This document shows, in pieces, positions 16,090 through 25,421 of a stretch of 64,000 nt of DNA. The position numbers and the translations under genes were made by a program. Every line of letters starts with the position of its first letter. Position 1 is the first letter of the stretch. The notes beneath the pieces were generated by a model. The model had not been told where the DNA came from, made no database searches, and saw only the letters and a program-made list of their open reading frames with translations. Source of the stretch: Muricoccus nepalensis (lineage in GTDB: Bacteria; Pseudomonadota; Alphaproteobacteria; Acetobacterales; Acetobacteraceae); NCBI RefSeq assembly GCF_006438825.1, contig NZ_RCZP01000003.1, forward strand, positions 186,001 through 250,000, given 5' to 3'.

Positions 16090-17709
16090 CTAGCGCCGGT
16101 AGGACGCCCCGATCTCCGGCAGGTCCATGCCGGGGAACTCGGCGCAGCGGTAGCTTTCCGCCGTCGCCTGATCGCCGGCCCCGTCATGCACCGCGCGCTG
16201 GGGGTAGGGGCAGAGCGGCCGGCTGAACTGGATTGCGCCGTCGGGGCGGTTGCCCTCGCGGTGGTGCGCGAGGATCCGCGCGGGGGGCGTGCCCTCCTCC
16301 ACCCAGCGCTCCAGCGCCGCCTGCAGCTCGGGCTGGTTCGCGCCGGGGCCGCCGCGGCAGTGCTCCATGCCCGGGACGAGGAAGAGCCGGTAGAAGGACG
16401 GGACGTCCCCGCCCGCCGCCTCCGCGACGCGCCCGTGGTAGGCGATGGACTCCGCGAAGGGCACGACCGGGTCGGCCAGGCCGTGATAGGCGATCAGCTT
16501 GCCGCCGCGCCGGCGGAAGGCGGAGAGGTCCGGGTCCGTCGCGTTGATCACCGGCGCCAGCCGCGCATCCACCGCCGCTATGTCGCGGTCGAAGTCGAAG
16601 GCCCACCAGCTCCAGCCCGCGCCGAACCCGGCCCAGTGGCGCCAGTAGTTCACCCGCGCGGGCGCCGAGGGGTTGCCCGGGTCCGCCCAGTAGAGGCTCC
16701 AGCCCGGCAGGCTCGGCGGCCCGCCGCTGTTCTCGCTGCCCCGCGGGAAGGGGAAGTGGATCCGCTCGCCGGTGCGCGGGTTGCGCGGCCCGTCGTACAT
16801 GGACCGGAGCGCCTCCACCTGCGGGTCCGTCAGGCAGTCCGCGCCGTCCCCGCCGGCGCAGCGCAGGGCCGCCGGATCGAAGCGGCAGGCCAGGGGATCG
16901 TTCAGCCAGCCGTCCGCCGCATGCCCGCCGCCCGCGCCGTTGCCGGCCCGGCAGGCCGCCAGCGCGGCCTCGGCGACGAGCCGCAGCTTGGCGGGCGGGA
17001 CAAGCGCCGCGGCGTCGTCGCCGGGCGCGTGGTTGCGCTGGTACTGCCAGAGGAAGCCCGCGTTCAGGTGGGTGCGGTTGCCGCCGGAGGCGCCGGCGAT
17101 GATGCCGTCGAAGTCCTCGGGGTAGCGCTGGGCCGAGGCCATGCCCTGGTGGCCGCCGGTGGAGCAGCCCGCGAAGAAGGTGCGGCGGGCGGGCTGGCCG
17201 TAGAAGGCGGCGACGACCTGCTTCGCCCGCACGACGGATTCGTGCACCGCGCGGTGCCCCCAGTCCACGATCGCCTCCGGGCGGCCCTCGGCGAAGGAGG
17301 GGTCGTCGCCCTCGTGGCCGGTGTCCGTGCCCAGCGTGGCGTAGCCGCGCCGCAGGAGCCCGGCCATCTCCCCGTAGGAAAGGGCGGAGCTGTAGCCGCC
17401 GTTCCCGAACATCTGCAGCCGCCCGTTCCAGCCCCCGGCCGGCAGCCAGAGCTCGAAGCCGATGCGCGACCCCGCCACCGGCTCCACGACGCCCCGGACG
17501 CGGCAGAAGGCCGGGAGGGCCTCCTGCACCGGGCCGGAGGGCGGGCGGTAGCTTCCCGCCGCCACCTCCTCCGCCTCGACCCGCGCCTGCGGGAGGGCGA
17601 GCCCCGCGAGCGCCCCGCAATCGGCCGCGCGGGCCGGCGCCGGCATGCCCGCCAGCAGCGCGAGCGCGGGGCCGGCGGCCACCCCCAGGAACGTCCAGCG
17701 ATGCCTCAT
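16090..17709 (-). CDS. Tannase/feruloyl-esterase-family secreted hydrolase
   Basis: The 539-residue protein has a Sec signal peptide (ALALLAGMPAPARAAD). It carries the tannase-family CS-D-HC catalytic set: GCSTGGHQG (Cys next to the nucleophile Ser), Asp in YHGLADPVVPF, and VPGMEHCRGGPG. A calcium-binding lid region with paired cysteines lies between (about residues 240-310). The family cleaves ester bonds of plant phenolics (gallate, ferulate) and also of synthetic esters such as MHET; which one applies here is open. GGAGGAGG just upstream supports ATG 17709. It lies 63 bp after the 3-hydroxybutyrate-oligomer-hydrolase-like gene in the same direction, so co-transcription is likely. Confidence 0.87.
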   Translation of the reverse strand: MRHRWTFLGVAAGPALALLAGMPAPARAADCGALAGLALPQARVEAEEVAAGSYRPPSGPVQEALPAFCRVRGVVEPVAGSRIGFELWLPAGGWNGRLQMFGNGGYSSALSYGEMAGLLRRGYATLGTDTGHEGDDPSFAEGRPEAIVDWGHRAVHESVVRAKQVVAAFYGQPARRTFFAGCSTGGHQGMASAQRYPEDFDGIIAGASGGNRTHLNAGFLWQYQRNHAPGDDAAALVPPAKLRLVAEAALAACRAGNGAGGGHAADGWLNDPLACRFDPAALRCAGGDGADCLTDPQVEALRSMYDGPRNPRTGERIHFPFPRGSENSGGPPSLPGWSLYWADPGNPSAPARVNYWRHWAGFGAGWSWWAFDFDRDIAAVDARLAPVINATDPDLSAFRRRGGKLIAYHGLADPVVPFAESIAYHGRVAEAAGGDVPSFYRLFLVPGMEHCRGGPGANQPELQAALERWVEEGTPPARILAHHREGNRPDGAIQFSRPLCPYPQRAVHDGAGDQATAESYRCAEFPGMDLPEIGASYRR

Positions 17710-17772
17710 CGGCCCCTCCTCCCTCCGGGCACCCTCGCCCGCGCCCCTCCGGCCACCCGCGCCGTCCCGCGC

Positions 17773-19812
17773 TCAGTCCGGGATCGCCGCCCGCCCCGCA
17801 CGGACCTCGATCCGGTCTCCGGCCGCGGGCTCCGCCGCGGGGGGCGGCACCGCCGCGGCCACCAGCGGCGGCGCGGACCCGGCACGGCCGCCGCGGGGCG
17901 TGGTGCGGACCACCTGGCTCGGCGGGATCGGCGCGCCGGCGGTCAGATGGGCCCAGAGCGCGTCGAGCCCGCGCAGGAGGTAGAGGTTCAGGGGGACGAA
18001 GCGGGTGTCGAAGCCCGGCCCGGACAGGCCGAAATGCTCCGCGTTCTCCACCTCCCAGTAGCGGAGGTTCCCGCGGTCCCCCTCGGCCAGGCTGTTCAGC
18101 GCGAGATAGGGGCGCGAGGAGAAGGCCGCCGGGACCCGGTCATCCAGCCGCCCGTGGACAATGATCACGGGCCGACCGCGCAGGTTCCCGTTCGCGAGGA
18201 ACTCCGCGATGCCCGCCTGCACGCGCCGCGCCTCCGGGCTGCCGCCGACCGCCATCTCCCGCAGGCAGAGCGCGCCGTCGAGGTTGTAGTCCTGGCGCCC
18301 CGTCGAGGGGGAAACGGAGAGGGCGTTGCGCCGCGGGCCGGTCGGGTCCCGGTCGTTCACGATGTCCACGGGCCCGAAGGGCGCGCCGCCGGGCGCGGTG
18401 GCGAAGCTCTGGGCCAGCACCTCCGGCGGCGCGGCGACCGGTCGGCCCTCCGCGTCCACCGCGGCGAAGCTGAGGCCGCAGACCCGGTCCTCCACCCCGA
18501 AGCGGCCGTGCGCCGAGACGTACTTGGCCGCGGTGGCGTCGGGCACGACCGAGTAGTTGTGCGCGTGCAGGATCTCGACCTCGCGGTCGTAGCCGTAGGC
18601 GTGCACCCGCTCCAGCGCCTCCCGCGCCTGCGCCGGGAGGTCGTCCGCCGCCAGCAGCCCCTTCTCGCGCAGGGAGGCGCAGCGTTCGGCGGCGCGGGCG
18701 ATGCCGGCGCGGCCCGGGGCGTCCTCCGGCAGGGCCGGCGCGGCGCAGGGGAGGTAGAGGTTGCCGAAGGTGAAGTAGTCGAGCAGCGTCCGCCCGGGAT
18801 CGCGCCGCTCCCGCCCGCGATAGGCCACGACGGCGCGCGCCTCCGGCCGGACCTGCACCTGCGGCTCGCCCGCGAGGACGGCGTCCACCAGCCCCGCGTC
18901 GTCCGCCTCCCCGGCGTAGAGGGCCGCCCCGCCGCCGTTCGAGTTCCCGGCCACGATGACGAGCGTGTTCGCGCGGGTGAAGCGCTCCGACCCGGCGCGC
19001 TCGTTGAGCTGCCAGAAGGCGTAGCGGATGGTGCGGAGCACGTCCTCGCCCCAGCCCGCCTCCGCGTTGCGGCGGGAATGCGCGTGCTTGAAGGCGATCC
19101 GGTGCGGCGCCTCCGCCAGCAGCCGCCGGCGCGCCTCGGGTGCGAGGTCGGCGGCGAAATGGGCGTGCTCGCCGGCCTCGGCGGCCGGGGCGCGCGTGCC
19201 GTCGATCCGGTGCACCGTGTCGGTCCCGAGGTCGTGGACGCCGTTCCCCGCTCCCTTGTCCGTGTAGACGACGGCGCAGCCGCGCCGCAGGCCCCAGAAC
19301 CCGAAATCGACGATGTCGCGGAACAGCGCCGAGGAGCCGTTCACCGGCACGGCGAGGATGCAGTTCCGCTCGCCCGACCGATCGCGCGGCACCTGCAGCA
19401 GCACGGCGACGTGGCGCGACCCGCGGCCGGCGGGATCGTCGGTGAAGGCCAGGTACTCCTCGCCCGCGATCCGCCCGTCATCCTCGAGCAGCCGGCCCGT
19501 GGCCGTCTCCACGTTGGGCCCGAAGAGGCGCCCGAAGCCGAAGCCCGCGTCGCCGCGGCGGAACATCGACGCGCGGCGAAGCTCCTCCGCCGTCGGCGCC
19601 CGCGGGTCGGCGTAGCCGGGCGCCGGGCCGGACAGGAGGCCGCCCACGCCCCGCCCCGCGGTGACGAGGTCGTCGGAGAGGCCGTCCAGGGTCCGGTGGC
19701 TCTCCACGCGGAGCCAGGCGGGCCGCGGCGCCACCTCCGCGGCCGCGGGGACCGGGGGCGCGACGGCCCCGCCGGCCAGCAGGAGAGCACCCAGGAGCCG
19801 CACAGCCGCCAT
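17773..19812 (-). CDS. 3-hydroxybutyrate-oligomer hydrolase family protein, exported
   Basis: The 679-residue protein has a Sec signal (AAVRLLGALLLAGGAVAPP). The family hydrolyses D-3-hydroxybutyrate oligomers, the soluble products of poly-hydroxybutyrate depolymerases. The nucleophile lies in VVAGNSNGGGAALYAG, and conserved stretches include GAGNGVHDLGTDTV, FKHAHSRRNAEAGWG and IIVHGRLDDRVPAAF. GAGG lies 7 nt before ATG 19812, and longer starts would bury the signal. It probably heads an operon with the tannase-family esterase, together giving the cell two extracytoplasmic ester hydrolases. Confidence 0.85.
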   Translation of the reverse strand: MAAVRLLGALLLAGGAVAPPVPAAAEVAPRPAWLRVESHRTLDGLSDDLVTAGRGVGGLLSGPAPGYADPRAPTAEELRRASMFRRGDAGFGFGRLFGPNVETATGRLLEDDGRIAGEEYLAFTDDPAGRGSRHVAVLLQVPRDRSGERNCILAVPVNGSSALFRDIVDFGFWGLRRGCAVVYTDKGAGNGVHDLGTDTVHRIDGTRAPAAEAGEHAHFAADLAPEARRRLLAEAPHRIAFKHAHSRRNAEAGWGEDVLRTIRYAFWQLNERAGSERFTRANTLVIVAGNSNGGGAALYAGEADDAGLVDAVLAGEPQVQVRPEARAVVAYRGRERRDPGRTLLDYFTFGNLYLPCAAPALPEDAPGRAGIARAAERCASLREKGLLAADDLPAQAREALERVHAYGYDREVEILHAHNYSVVPDATAAKYVSAHGRFGVEDRVCGLSFAAVDAEGRPVAAPPEVLAQSFATAPGGAPFGPVDIVNDRDPTGPRRNALSVSPSTGRQDYNLDGALCLREMAVGGSPEARRVQAGIAEFLANGNLRGRPVIIVHGRLDDRVPAAFSSRPYLALNSLAEGDRGNLRYWEVENAEHFGLSGPGFDTRFVPLNLYLLRGLDALWAHLTAGAPIPPSQVVRTTPRGGRAGSAPPLVAAAVPPPAAEPAAGDRIEVRAGRAAIPD

Positions 19813-20108
19813 CGTCGTTCCTCGCCCGTCCAGCACCCTTGGCCCCGCCCGGCCGCGGCGGCCGCCAACCCCGCGAAGTCCCGCACGGAACGGACCGGCC
19901 GGCAATCCGGCCGCCGCGGTCCCTCCCCCGACCGTGATCCCCGGCGCGCGGAGGCGCCGCGGGCGCGGACGGACTCCGCGGGCCTTACGCTTCCTTCATC
20001 CACGTCGGCTTAGGAAGGAGGCGGCATCGCCGTGAGAACCCGGTGCCGCCCGCCCGGCGCCGGCCCTGGCGGGGCAGGACGCCGCCAGCCGGGGATCGGA
20101 TCCGCCGC

Positions 20109-23100
20109 ATGCTTTCCCTCGTCGCCGCCGCCCTGAAATGGCCCGAGAGCGCGCGCCGCCGCGGACCGGGGCCGGCCACGCCCGTCGAGGCCGACGATCG
20201 CCGGGCGGCCTTCCACCGGGCCGCCATCGGCGCCCTCCTCGCGGCCGCCATCGGCCTCGCGACGGCCGGCTACCTGGGCAACCAGCGCGAGGCCGCGCTG
20301 CGCGACGCGGAGCGGGAGGTGCGGAACCTCTCCCTCGTGCTGGCCACCTGGATCGGCGACGGCTTCCGCACGATCGAGCAGCTCGAGGCCGGGATCGCGG
20401 ACTGGATGCGCGCCGAGGGCGTCGACGACCCCGCCGAGTTCTACCCCCGCCTCTCCACGCGGGCGGTGCACGAGATGCTGCGCGGCCGCGTCGCCGCCCT
20501 GCCGCGCGTGAGCCGCTTCTTCCTCGTCGACCACGACGGGCGGAACACGGCGAACACCGCCTCCTTTCCCGCGCCGTCGATCAACTCCATCGGCCGCGAC
20601 TACTTCGACGCACTGCGCAACGACTCGGCGCCCGACACCTTCCTCAGCGCGCCGTCGCGCAACCAGGTGGACGGCCAGTGGAGCATCTTCCTGGCCCGCC
20701 GCCTGCACGCGCCGGACGGCCGCTTCCTCGGCGTGGTCGCCGCCGGCATCGACCTCAACTACTTCGAGGGCATCTTCGGCCGCCTCACGCTCGGGCCCGG
20801 CAGCTCGGTCCAGCTCGCGCGCCGCGACGGCCTCCTCCTGGCCGGGCATCCCTGGCCCGAGAGCCTGATTGGCACCTCCATGGCGGGGGACGAGGTGTTC
20901 ACCGCGCTCCTGCCGCGCGCCGGCGACGGCACGATGCGCAGCGCCGGCGGGGCCGACGGCGAGGCACGGGTCCTCGCGGCGCGGGCGCTCGATTCCCACC
21001 CCCTCGTCGTCGTCGCGAGCCGCGCGACCGACCAGATCCTCGCGCCGTGGCGAAGCGAGGCGCGGCGCCTGGGCGCCGGCGCGGCCGTGCTGGACACCCT
21101 GATCCTCGCGGGCGTGCTGCTGGTCAACCGCCAGGCCCGGCAGCGGGCGGCGGTGCGCCGCCTGCAGGACGCCCAACGCGAGGCGGAGGCGCGGGCGGGC
21201 GCCGCCGAGGCGCAGGCGCGCGACGCCCGGCTGCTCGCGGCGCGGGAGGCCTCGCTGCGCGCCATCTTCGACAACGGGACGGCCGGCATCGCCGAGGTCG
21301 ACGCGACTACGCGCCGCTTCCTCCGGGTGAACCGCCGCTACGCCGAGATCACGGGGCGGAGCGAGGCCGAGCTCCTCGGCGGGCTCGGCCCCATGGACGT
21401 CGTCCACCCGGACGCGCGCGAACGGATCCGCGGCACCTGGGAGGCCGCGCGCGACCGCGACAACTGGGAGATGGAGGCCCGCTACCTGCGGCCCGACGGC
21501 ACGATGGTCTGGGCGCGACTCAGCGTCGCCGTCGTCGCGCGCGACGCCGCGGGCGCGCCGGTCCGCCTCGTCTCCATCGTGCAGGACGTGACCGAGCGGC
21601 ACGAGGCCGAGGCCTTGCTGCGGCTGAGCCTGGAGGTGGGCCGGATCGGCAGCTTCCGCCACGACATCGCCGCCGGCACGGTCGCGTCCGGGCCGGAGAT
21701 GTGCGCCATGCTGGGCCTGCCCGCCGTCGAGCGGCTCCTGACCGAGGAGCAGTGGTTCGCCCCCGTGCTGCCGGAGGATGCCGAGGGGCTGCGCGCCGCG
21801 ATCGACCGCGGGGTCGCCGCCCGGGAGGCCGAGGGCGCGGTCGAGTACCGGATCCGCCGGGCCTCGGACGGCGAGGTGCGCCACGTCGAGGCGCGCGTTC
21901 GCCTCGAGTACGACGGCGAGGGCCGCCCGCTCTCGGCCGTCGGCGCGGTCATCGACGTGACCGAGCGGCGCGAGGCGGAGGCGCGGATCGCCCACCTCGC
22001 CCACCACGACGCCCTCACCGGCCTGCCGAACCGCCTCCTCCTCCGCGAGCGGCTGGACGCGGCCCTGGCGCGCGCGCGGCGGGGCGAGGGCTTCGCCGTG
22101 GTCTGCCTCGACCTCGACCGCTTCAAGGAGGTGAACGACAGCCTCGGCCATCCCGTCGGCGACAGCCTGCTGCGCGCCGTCACGGAGAGGCTGAAGGCGG
22201 CCGTGCGCGGGACCGACACGCTGGCCCGCCTCGGCGGCGACGAGTTCGCCATCGTCCTCGCCGACGTCGACCAGCCCGCCGAGGCCACCTCCCTCGCGCG
22301 GCGGCTGGTCGAGGTGGTCGGCCAGCCCTTCGAGGTCGACGGCCACCAGGTCGTCATCGGGACGAGCATCGGCATCGCGGTCGCCCCCGGCGACGGCCTC
22401 GACGCCGACGTGCTGCTCAAGGCCGCCGACATGGCCCTCTACTGCGCCAAGGCGGACGGGCGCGGGCGGTGGCGCTTCTTCGAGCCCGAGATGGACGCCC
22501 GCATGCAGATGCGCCGCGCCCTCGAGACCGACCTGCGCCACGCCCTCGCCATGGGCGAGTTCGAGGTCCACTACCAGCCCATCATCGGCGTCGGCTCTCG
22601 GCGGGTCAGCGGCCTCGAGGCCCTGGTGCGGTGGCGCCACCCGGTGCGCGGCCTCGTGCCGCCGGACGCCTTCATCCCGCTCTGCGAGGAGATCGGGCTC
22701 ATCGTGCCGCTCGGCGAGTGGGTCCTAGCCCAGGCCTGCGCCGAGGCGGTGACCTGGCGCGGGGCGCCCAAGGTCGCGGTCAACCTCTCCGCCGTCCAGT
22801 TCGCCAACCGCGGCCTGGTGGAGGCGGTGGCCGCGGCGCTGGAGGCCTCGGGCCTCGCGCCCGGGCGGCTCGAGCTCGAGATCACCGAGACCGTCATGCT
22901 GCAGGACACCGAGTCCACGCTGGCCACCCTGCACCGGCTGAAGGCGCTCGGCGTGCGGATTGCCCTCGACGACTTCGGGACGGGCTACTCCTCACTGAGC
23001 TACCTTCAGCGCTTCCCCTTCGACAAGGTGAAGATCGACCGCTGCTTCACCCGCGGCCTCGACCATTCGCGCCAGAGCGAGGTCATCGTGAGCGCGGTGA

Positions 23101-23309
23101 CCGGCCTCTGCGCGGGTCTCGACATGACCACCACGGCCGAGGGGGTCGAGACCGAGGAGCAGTTCCGCGCCCTGGCCCGCAACGGCTGCACGGAGGCGCA
23201 GGGCTATCTGTTCAGCCGCCCCTGCCTCGCGACCGAAGTGCCGGCCACGCTCGCGCGCCTCAACGCGGCCGCGGCCGGGCAGGTGCGGGCCGCGCCGGCC
23301 CCGGCGTGA
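20109..23309 (+). CDS. Membrane GGDEF-EAL c-di-GMP enzyme with Cache and two PAS domains
   Basis: The 1066-residue sensor has helix 1 (about residues 36-58), a periplasmic Cache domain (SRFFLVDHDGRNTANTAS; IGRDYFDALRND), helix 2 (about 322-343), PAS1 (about 378-500), PAS2 (about 505-625), GGDEF (about 709) and EAL (about 836; DDFGTGYSSLSYLQ). Unlike its paralogue at 12939, it keeps the RxxD inhibitory site (RGTD five residues before GGDEF). Both catalytic motifs are intact. ATG 20109 was chosen because it starts the cytoplasmic leader; a GTG 22 codons earlier is possible. Its membrane topology suggests it senses an extracellular ligand. Confidence 0.9.
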   Translation: MLSLVAAALKWPESARRRGPGPATPVEADDRRAAFHRAAIGALLAAAIGLATAGYLGNQREAALRDAEREVRNLSLVLATWIGDGFRTIEQLEAGIADWMRAEGVDDPAEFYPRLSTRAVHEMLRGRVAALPRVSRFFLVDHDGRNTANTASFPAPSINSIGRDYFDALRNDSAPDTFLSAPSRNQVDGQWSIFLARRLHAPDGRFLGVVAAGIDLNYFEGIFGRLTLGPGSSVQLARRDGLLLAGHPWPESLIGTSMAGDEVFTALLPRAGDGTMRSAGGADGEARVLAARALDSHPLVVVASRATDQILAPWRSEARRLGAGAAVLDTLILAGVLLVNRQARQRAAVRRLQDAQREAEARAGAAEAQARDARLLAAREASLRAIFDNGTAGIAEVDATTRRFLRVNRRYAEITGRSEAELLGGLGPMDVVHPDARERIRGTWEAARDRDNWEMEARYLRPDGTMVWARLSVAVVARDAAGAPVRLVSIVQDVTERHEAEALLRLSLEVGRIGSFRHDIAAGTVASGPEMCAMLGLPAVERLLTEEQWFAPVLPEDAEGLRAAIDRGVAAREAEGAVEYRIRRASDGEVRHVEARVRLEYDGEGRPLSAVGAVIDVTERREAEARIAHLAHHDALTGLPNRLLLRERLDAALARARRGEGFAVVCLDLDRFKEVNDSLGHPVGDSLLRAVTERLKAAVRGTDTLARLGGDEFAIVLADVDQPAEATSLARRLVEVVGQPFEVDGHQVVIGTSIGIAVAPGDGLDADVLLKAADMALYCAKADGRGRWRFFEPEMDARMQMRRALETDLRHALAMGEFEVHYQPIIGVGSRRVSGLEALVRWRHPVRGLVPPDAFIPLCEEIGLIVPLGEWVLAQACAEAVTWRGAPKVAVNLSAVQFANRGLVEAVAAALEASGLAPGRLELEITETVMLQDTESTLATLHRLKALGVRIALDDFGTGYSSLSYLQRFPFDKVKIDRCFTRGLDHSRQSEVIVSAVTGLCAGLDMTTTAEGVETEEQFRALARNGCTEAQGYLFSRPCLATEVPATLARLNAAAAGQVRAAPAPA

Positions 23310-23333
23310 CCCGGCGCCGGCTGGCCGCACCGC

Positions 23334-24299
23334 CTATTCCACGCGGATGTTCAGCTCGCGCACTACGCGGCCGAAGCGCTCAAAATCCGCGCGGTTGACC
23401 TCGGCGAGCCGCGACGGCGGCCCGCCCGCCGGCACGCCGCCGAAGGCGGCCAGGCGCTCCTGCACGTCCGGCATCGCCAGCACGTCGTTCATGTGGGCGT
23501 TCATCGCATCAACCATCGGCGCGGGCAGGCCGCGCGGGCCGAAGAGCCCCCACCAGGTCGTCACGTCCAAGTCGTAGCCCGATTCCTTGTAGGTGGGCAC
23601 GTTGGGAAGCACCGGGCTGCGCGCCGCCTCGGAGACCGCGACGGGGACGAGCGTTCCCGCGTTGAAGTGGTCGTAGACGGCGCCGATCGTCACCAGCCCG
23701 ACCCCCAGGGAGCCGGAGAGCAGGTCGTTCACCACCGGCGCGACGCCGCGGTAGGAGATCTCGGTGAGCTGCAGCTTCGCGAGGTGGTTGAACATCTCGG
23801 CGTAGATGTGCATCGGCGACCCGGACCCGGGCGAGCCGTAGCCGACGAGCTGCCCCGCCTTCGCCTGCGCGACGACGTCGGCCAGCGAACGGATGCCGCT
23901 CTGCTTGCTGGCCACGAGGACGATCGGGTTCGTCGCGATCATGTGGACCGGCGTGAAGTCGCCCACGGGGTTGTAGTTGACCCCTTGCTTGAGGACGAGC
24001 GGCGCGATCGGGAAGGTCGAGGGGGCGAAGAGCAGGACCGACCCGTCGGGCGGGACGCGGGCGACGTACTGGGTGCCGACGGCGCCGCTCGCCCCGGACC
24101 GGTTCTCCACGATCACCTGCCGGCCCAGGCGGGGCGTCAGCCGGTCGGCGAAGAGCCGCGCCAGCGCGTCGGTGTCCCCGCCCGGCGGGTAGGCGACGAC
24201 GAAGGTGACGGGCCGCACGGGCTGCGCGACGGCGGGAGCGGCCAGGCCGGCGGCGAGGCCGAGGGTGAGGGTGAGGGCGCGTCGTCCGAGGTTCTTCAT
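23334..24299 (-). CDS. Bug/TctC-type TTT substrate-binding protein
   Basis: This 321-residue periplasmic protein has a signal peptide (LTLTLGLAAGLAAPAVAQ). Family signatures are VTFVVAYPPGGDTDALARL, VIVENRSGASGAVGTQYVA and YGSPGSGSPMHIYAEMF. Bug proteins capture carboxylates for tripartite tricarboxylate transporters; no TctA/TctB genes are present, as is common for orphans. GGGAAGG lies 8 nt before ATG 24299. It is divergent from the catabolic operon and has an IclR-type dyad 122 bp upstream of its start, so it is probably co-regulated and may bind the pathway's substrate. Confidence 0.9.
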   Translation of the reverse strand: MKNLGRRALTLTLGLAAGLAAPAVAQPVRPVTFVVAYPPGGDTDALARLFADRLTPRLGRQVIVENRSGASGAVGTQYVARVPPDGSVLLFAPSTFPIAPLVLKQGVNYNPVGDFTPVHMIATNPIVLVASKQSGIRSLADVVAQAKAGQLVGYGSPGSGSPMHIYAEMFNHLAKLQLTEISYRGVAPVVNDLLSGSLGVGLVTIGAVYDHFNAGTLVPVAVSEAARSPVLPNVPTYKESGYDLDVTTWWGLFGPRGLPAPMVDAMNAHMNDVLAMPDVQERLAAFGGVPAGGPPSRLAEVNRADFERFGRVVRELNIRVE

Positions 24300-24420
24300 G
24301 AACAGCCTTCCCAGGTGGGCGGATAAGAGGTTCAGCGTGAGCCGTGGCCGCCCCCGCGCGGCGCGGCGAGCGTCCACCGCCGTGCGACGGACCGGATGAC
24401 AACGCGCTCCCGTTCTTATT

Positions 24421-24438
24421 TGAACAGTGTGTTCGAAT
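24421..24438. promoter_or_regulatory. Probable IclR operator 1
   Basis: The sequence TGAACAGTGTGTTCGAAT contains the dyad GAAC-N5-GTTC. It matches the second site at 24590 in 15 of 18 positions. It lies in the divergent promoter region on the Bug-gene side. Assignment to the IclR protein encoded at 26208 is inferred from the context. Confidence 0.6.
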
Positions 24439-24553
24439 TGCCCGAAGGGTGTGAGAAGAGCCCCCGCAAGGTCAAGCCGGATTTTTCCCGGCCAGCAAGG
24501 AAAGGCGATACCCGGCCCGGCGGGAACGGCGCTCGCTCGGAAACAGATTGCCT

Positions 24554-24582
24554 TTGACAAGCCGAACCCGCGCCGCCATCTT
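24554..24582 (+). promoter_or_regulatory. Candidate promoter of the catabolic operon
   Basis: A perfect TTGACA (24554-24559) is followed after 17 bp by CATCTT (24577-24582, three matches to TATAAT). The predicted start point, near 24589, falls at the edge of operator 2, an arrangement expected for repression. The leader to the first gene would be about 75 nt. Confidence 0.45.
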
Positions 24583-24589
24583 CCATTCA

Positions 24590-24607
24590 TGAACACTTGG
24601 TTCGAAT
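24590..24607. promoter_or_regulatory. Probable IclR operator 2
   Basis: The sequence TGAACACTTGGTTCGAAT again has the dyad GAAC-N5-GTTC, with identical TGAACA and GTTCGAAT flanks. It starts 169 bp from operator 1 and sits at the predicted transcription start of the rightward operon. A partial third copy (TGAACAAGTTGAC) begins a few bases downstream. Confidence 0.6.
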
Positions 24608-24662
24608 ATGAACAAGTTGACCACGCGGCTGCGACGCGGGGTGCCTGTTGGAAGCGGGCCGC

Positions 24663-25421
24663 GTGAGCGCGGTGGGGAATCTTCTGGCCGGCCGCACCGT
24701 GGTGGTCACGGGCGCAGCGCGGGGCGTGGGGCGGGCCATCGCGCTCGCCTGCGCCGCCGCCGGCGCGCGCCTCGTGCTGGCCGACATCCTGGCGGACCCG
24801 CTCGCGGAGACGACCGCCGCGCTGGTCGCCGCCGGCCACGCGGCCCGCGCCGTGCCGCTGGACCTGGCGGAGCCGGGCAGCGTCGCGGCCTTCGCCGCCG
24901 ACATCGCGGCGCATGAGGGGCGCGTGGACGGGCTCGTCAACAACGCCGCCATCGCAACCGGCATCGGCGGCCCGGAATTCGACGCGATCGAGATCGAGAC
25001 CTGGGACCGGGTGATGCGCGTGAACGTGCGCGGCACGTGGCTCGTCACCCGCGCGGTCGTCCCGCTGATGGGCGCCGGGCGGATCGTCAACATCGCCTCC
25101 GACACCGCCCTCTGGGGCGCGCCGCGCCTCCTCGCCTACACGGCCAGCAAGGGCGCGGTGATCTCCATGACGCGGTCGCTCTCCCGGGAGCTCGGCCCGC
25201 GCGGCATCGCCATCGCCTGCGTCGCGCCGGGCATCATGCGCAACGAGGCGACGGAGTACGTCCCCGCCGAGCGCCACCGCCTCTACGAGACCGGCCGCGC
25301 CGTCCCCGGCCCCCAGGTGCCCGAGGACATCACGGACACGGTGGTCTTCCTCCTCACCCCCGGCGCCCTCGCCCTCACCGGCCAAGTGCTTCCCGTGGGC
25401 GCGGGCTTCGTCTTCACGTGA
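24663..25421 (+). CDS. SDR-family oxidoreductase (classical)
   Basis: The 252-residue NAD(P)-dependent dehydrogenase has TGAARGVGRA (cofactor glycines, about residue 15), VNNAAIA, the active-site Ser in VNIASDTA, and YTASK (Tyr and Lys of YxxxK). GTG 24663 is chosen because GGAAG precedes it by about 9 nt; a TTG five codons upstream is the alternative. It is the first gene of the rightward catabolic operon and overlaps the next gene by 4 nt (GTGA). It may oxidise a diol or hydroxy intermediate, but the substrate is not evident. Confidence 0.88.
   Translation: MSAVGNLLAGRTVVVTGAARGVGRAIALACAAAGARLVLADILADPLAETTAALVAAGHAARAVPLDLAEPGSVAAFAADIAAHEGRVDGLVNNAAIATGIGGPEFDAIEIETWDRVMRVNVRGTWLVTRAVVPLMGAGRIVNIASDTALWGAPRLLAYTASKGAVISMTRSLSRELGPRGIAIACVAPGIMRNEATEYVPAERHRLYETGRAVPGPQVPEDITDTVVFLLTPGALALTGQVLPVGAGFVFT

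Noticed and set aside
15939-16226. Small plus-strand frame in the gap beside the tannase-family gene
   Set aside because: Arg/Pro/Gly-rich composition, no ribosome site, and it runs antisense into the tannase-family gene.
16186-20013. A 1275-codon open frame on the plus strand
   Set aside because: It is antisense to the tannase-family and 3-hydroxybutyrate-oligomer-hydrolase genes, crosses their intergenic gap, has Arg/Ala/Val-only composition and no domain. Such frames arise because stops are rare at 75% G+C.
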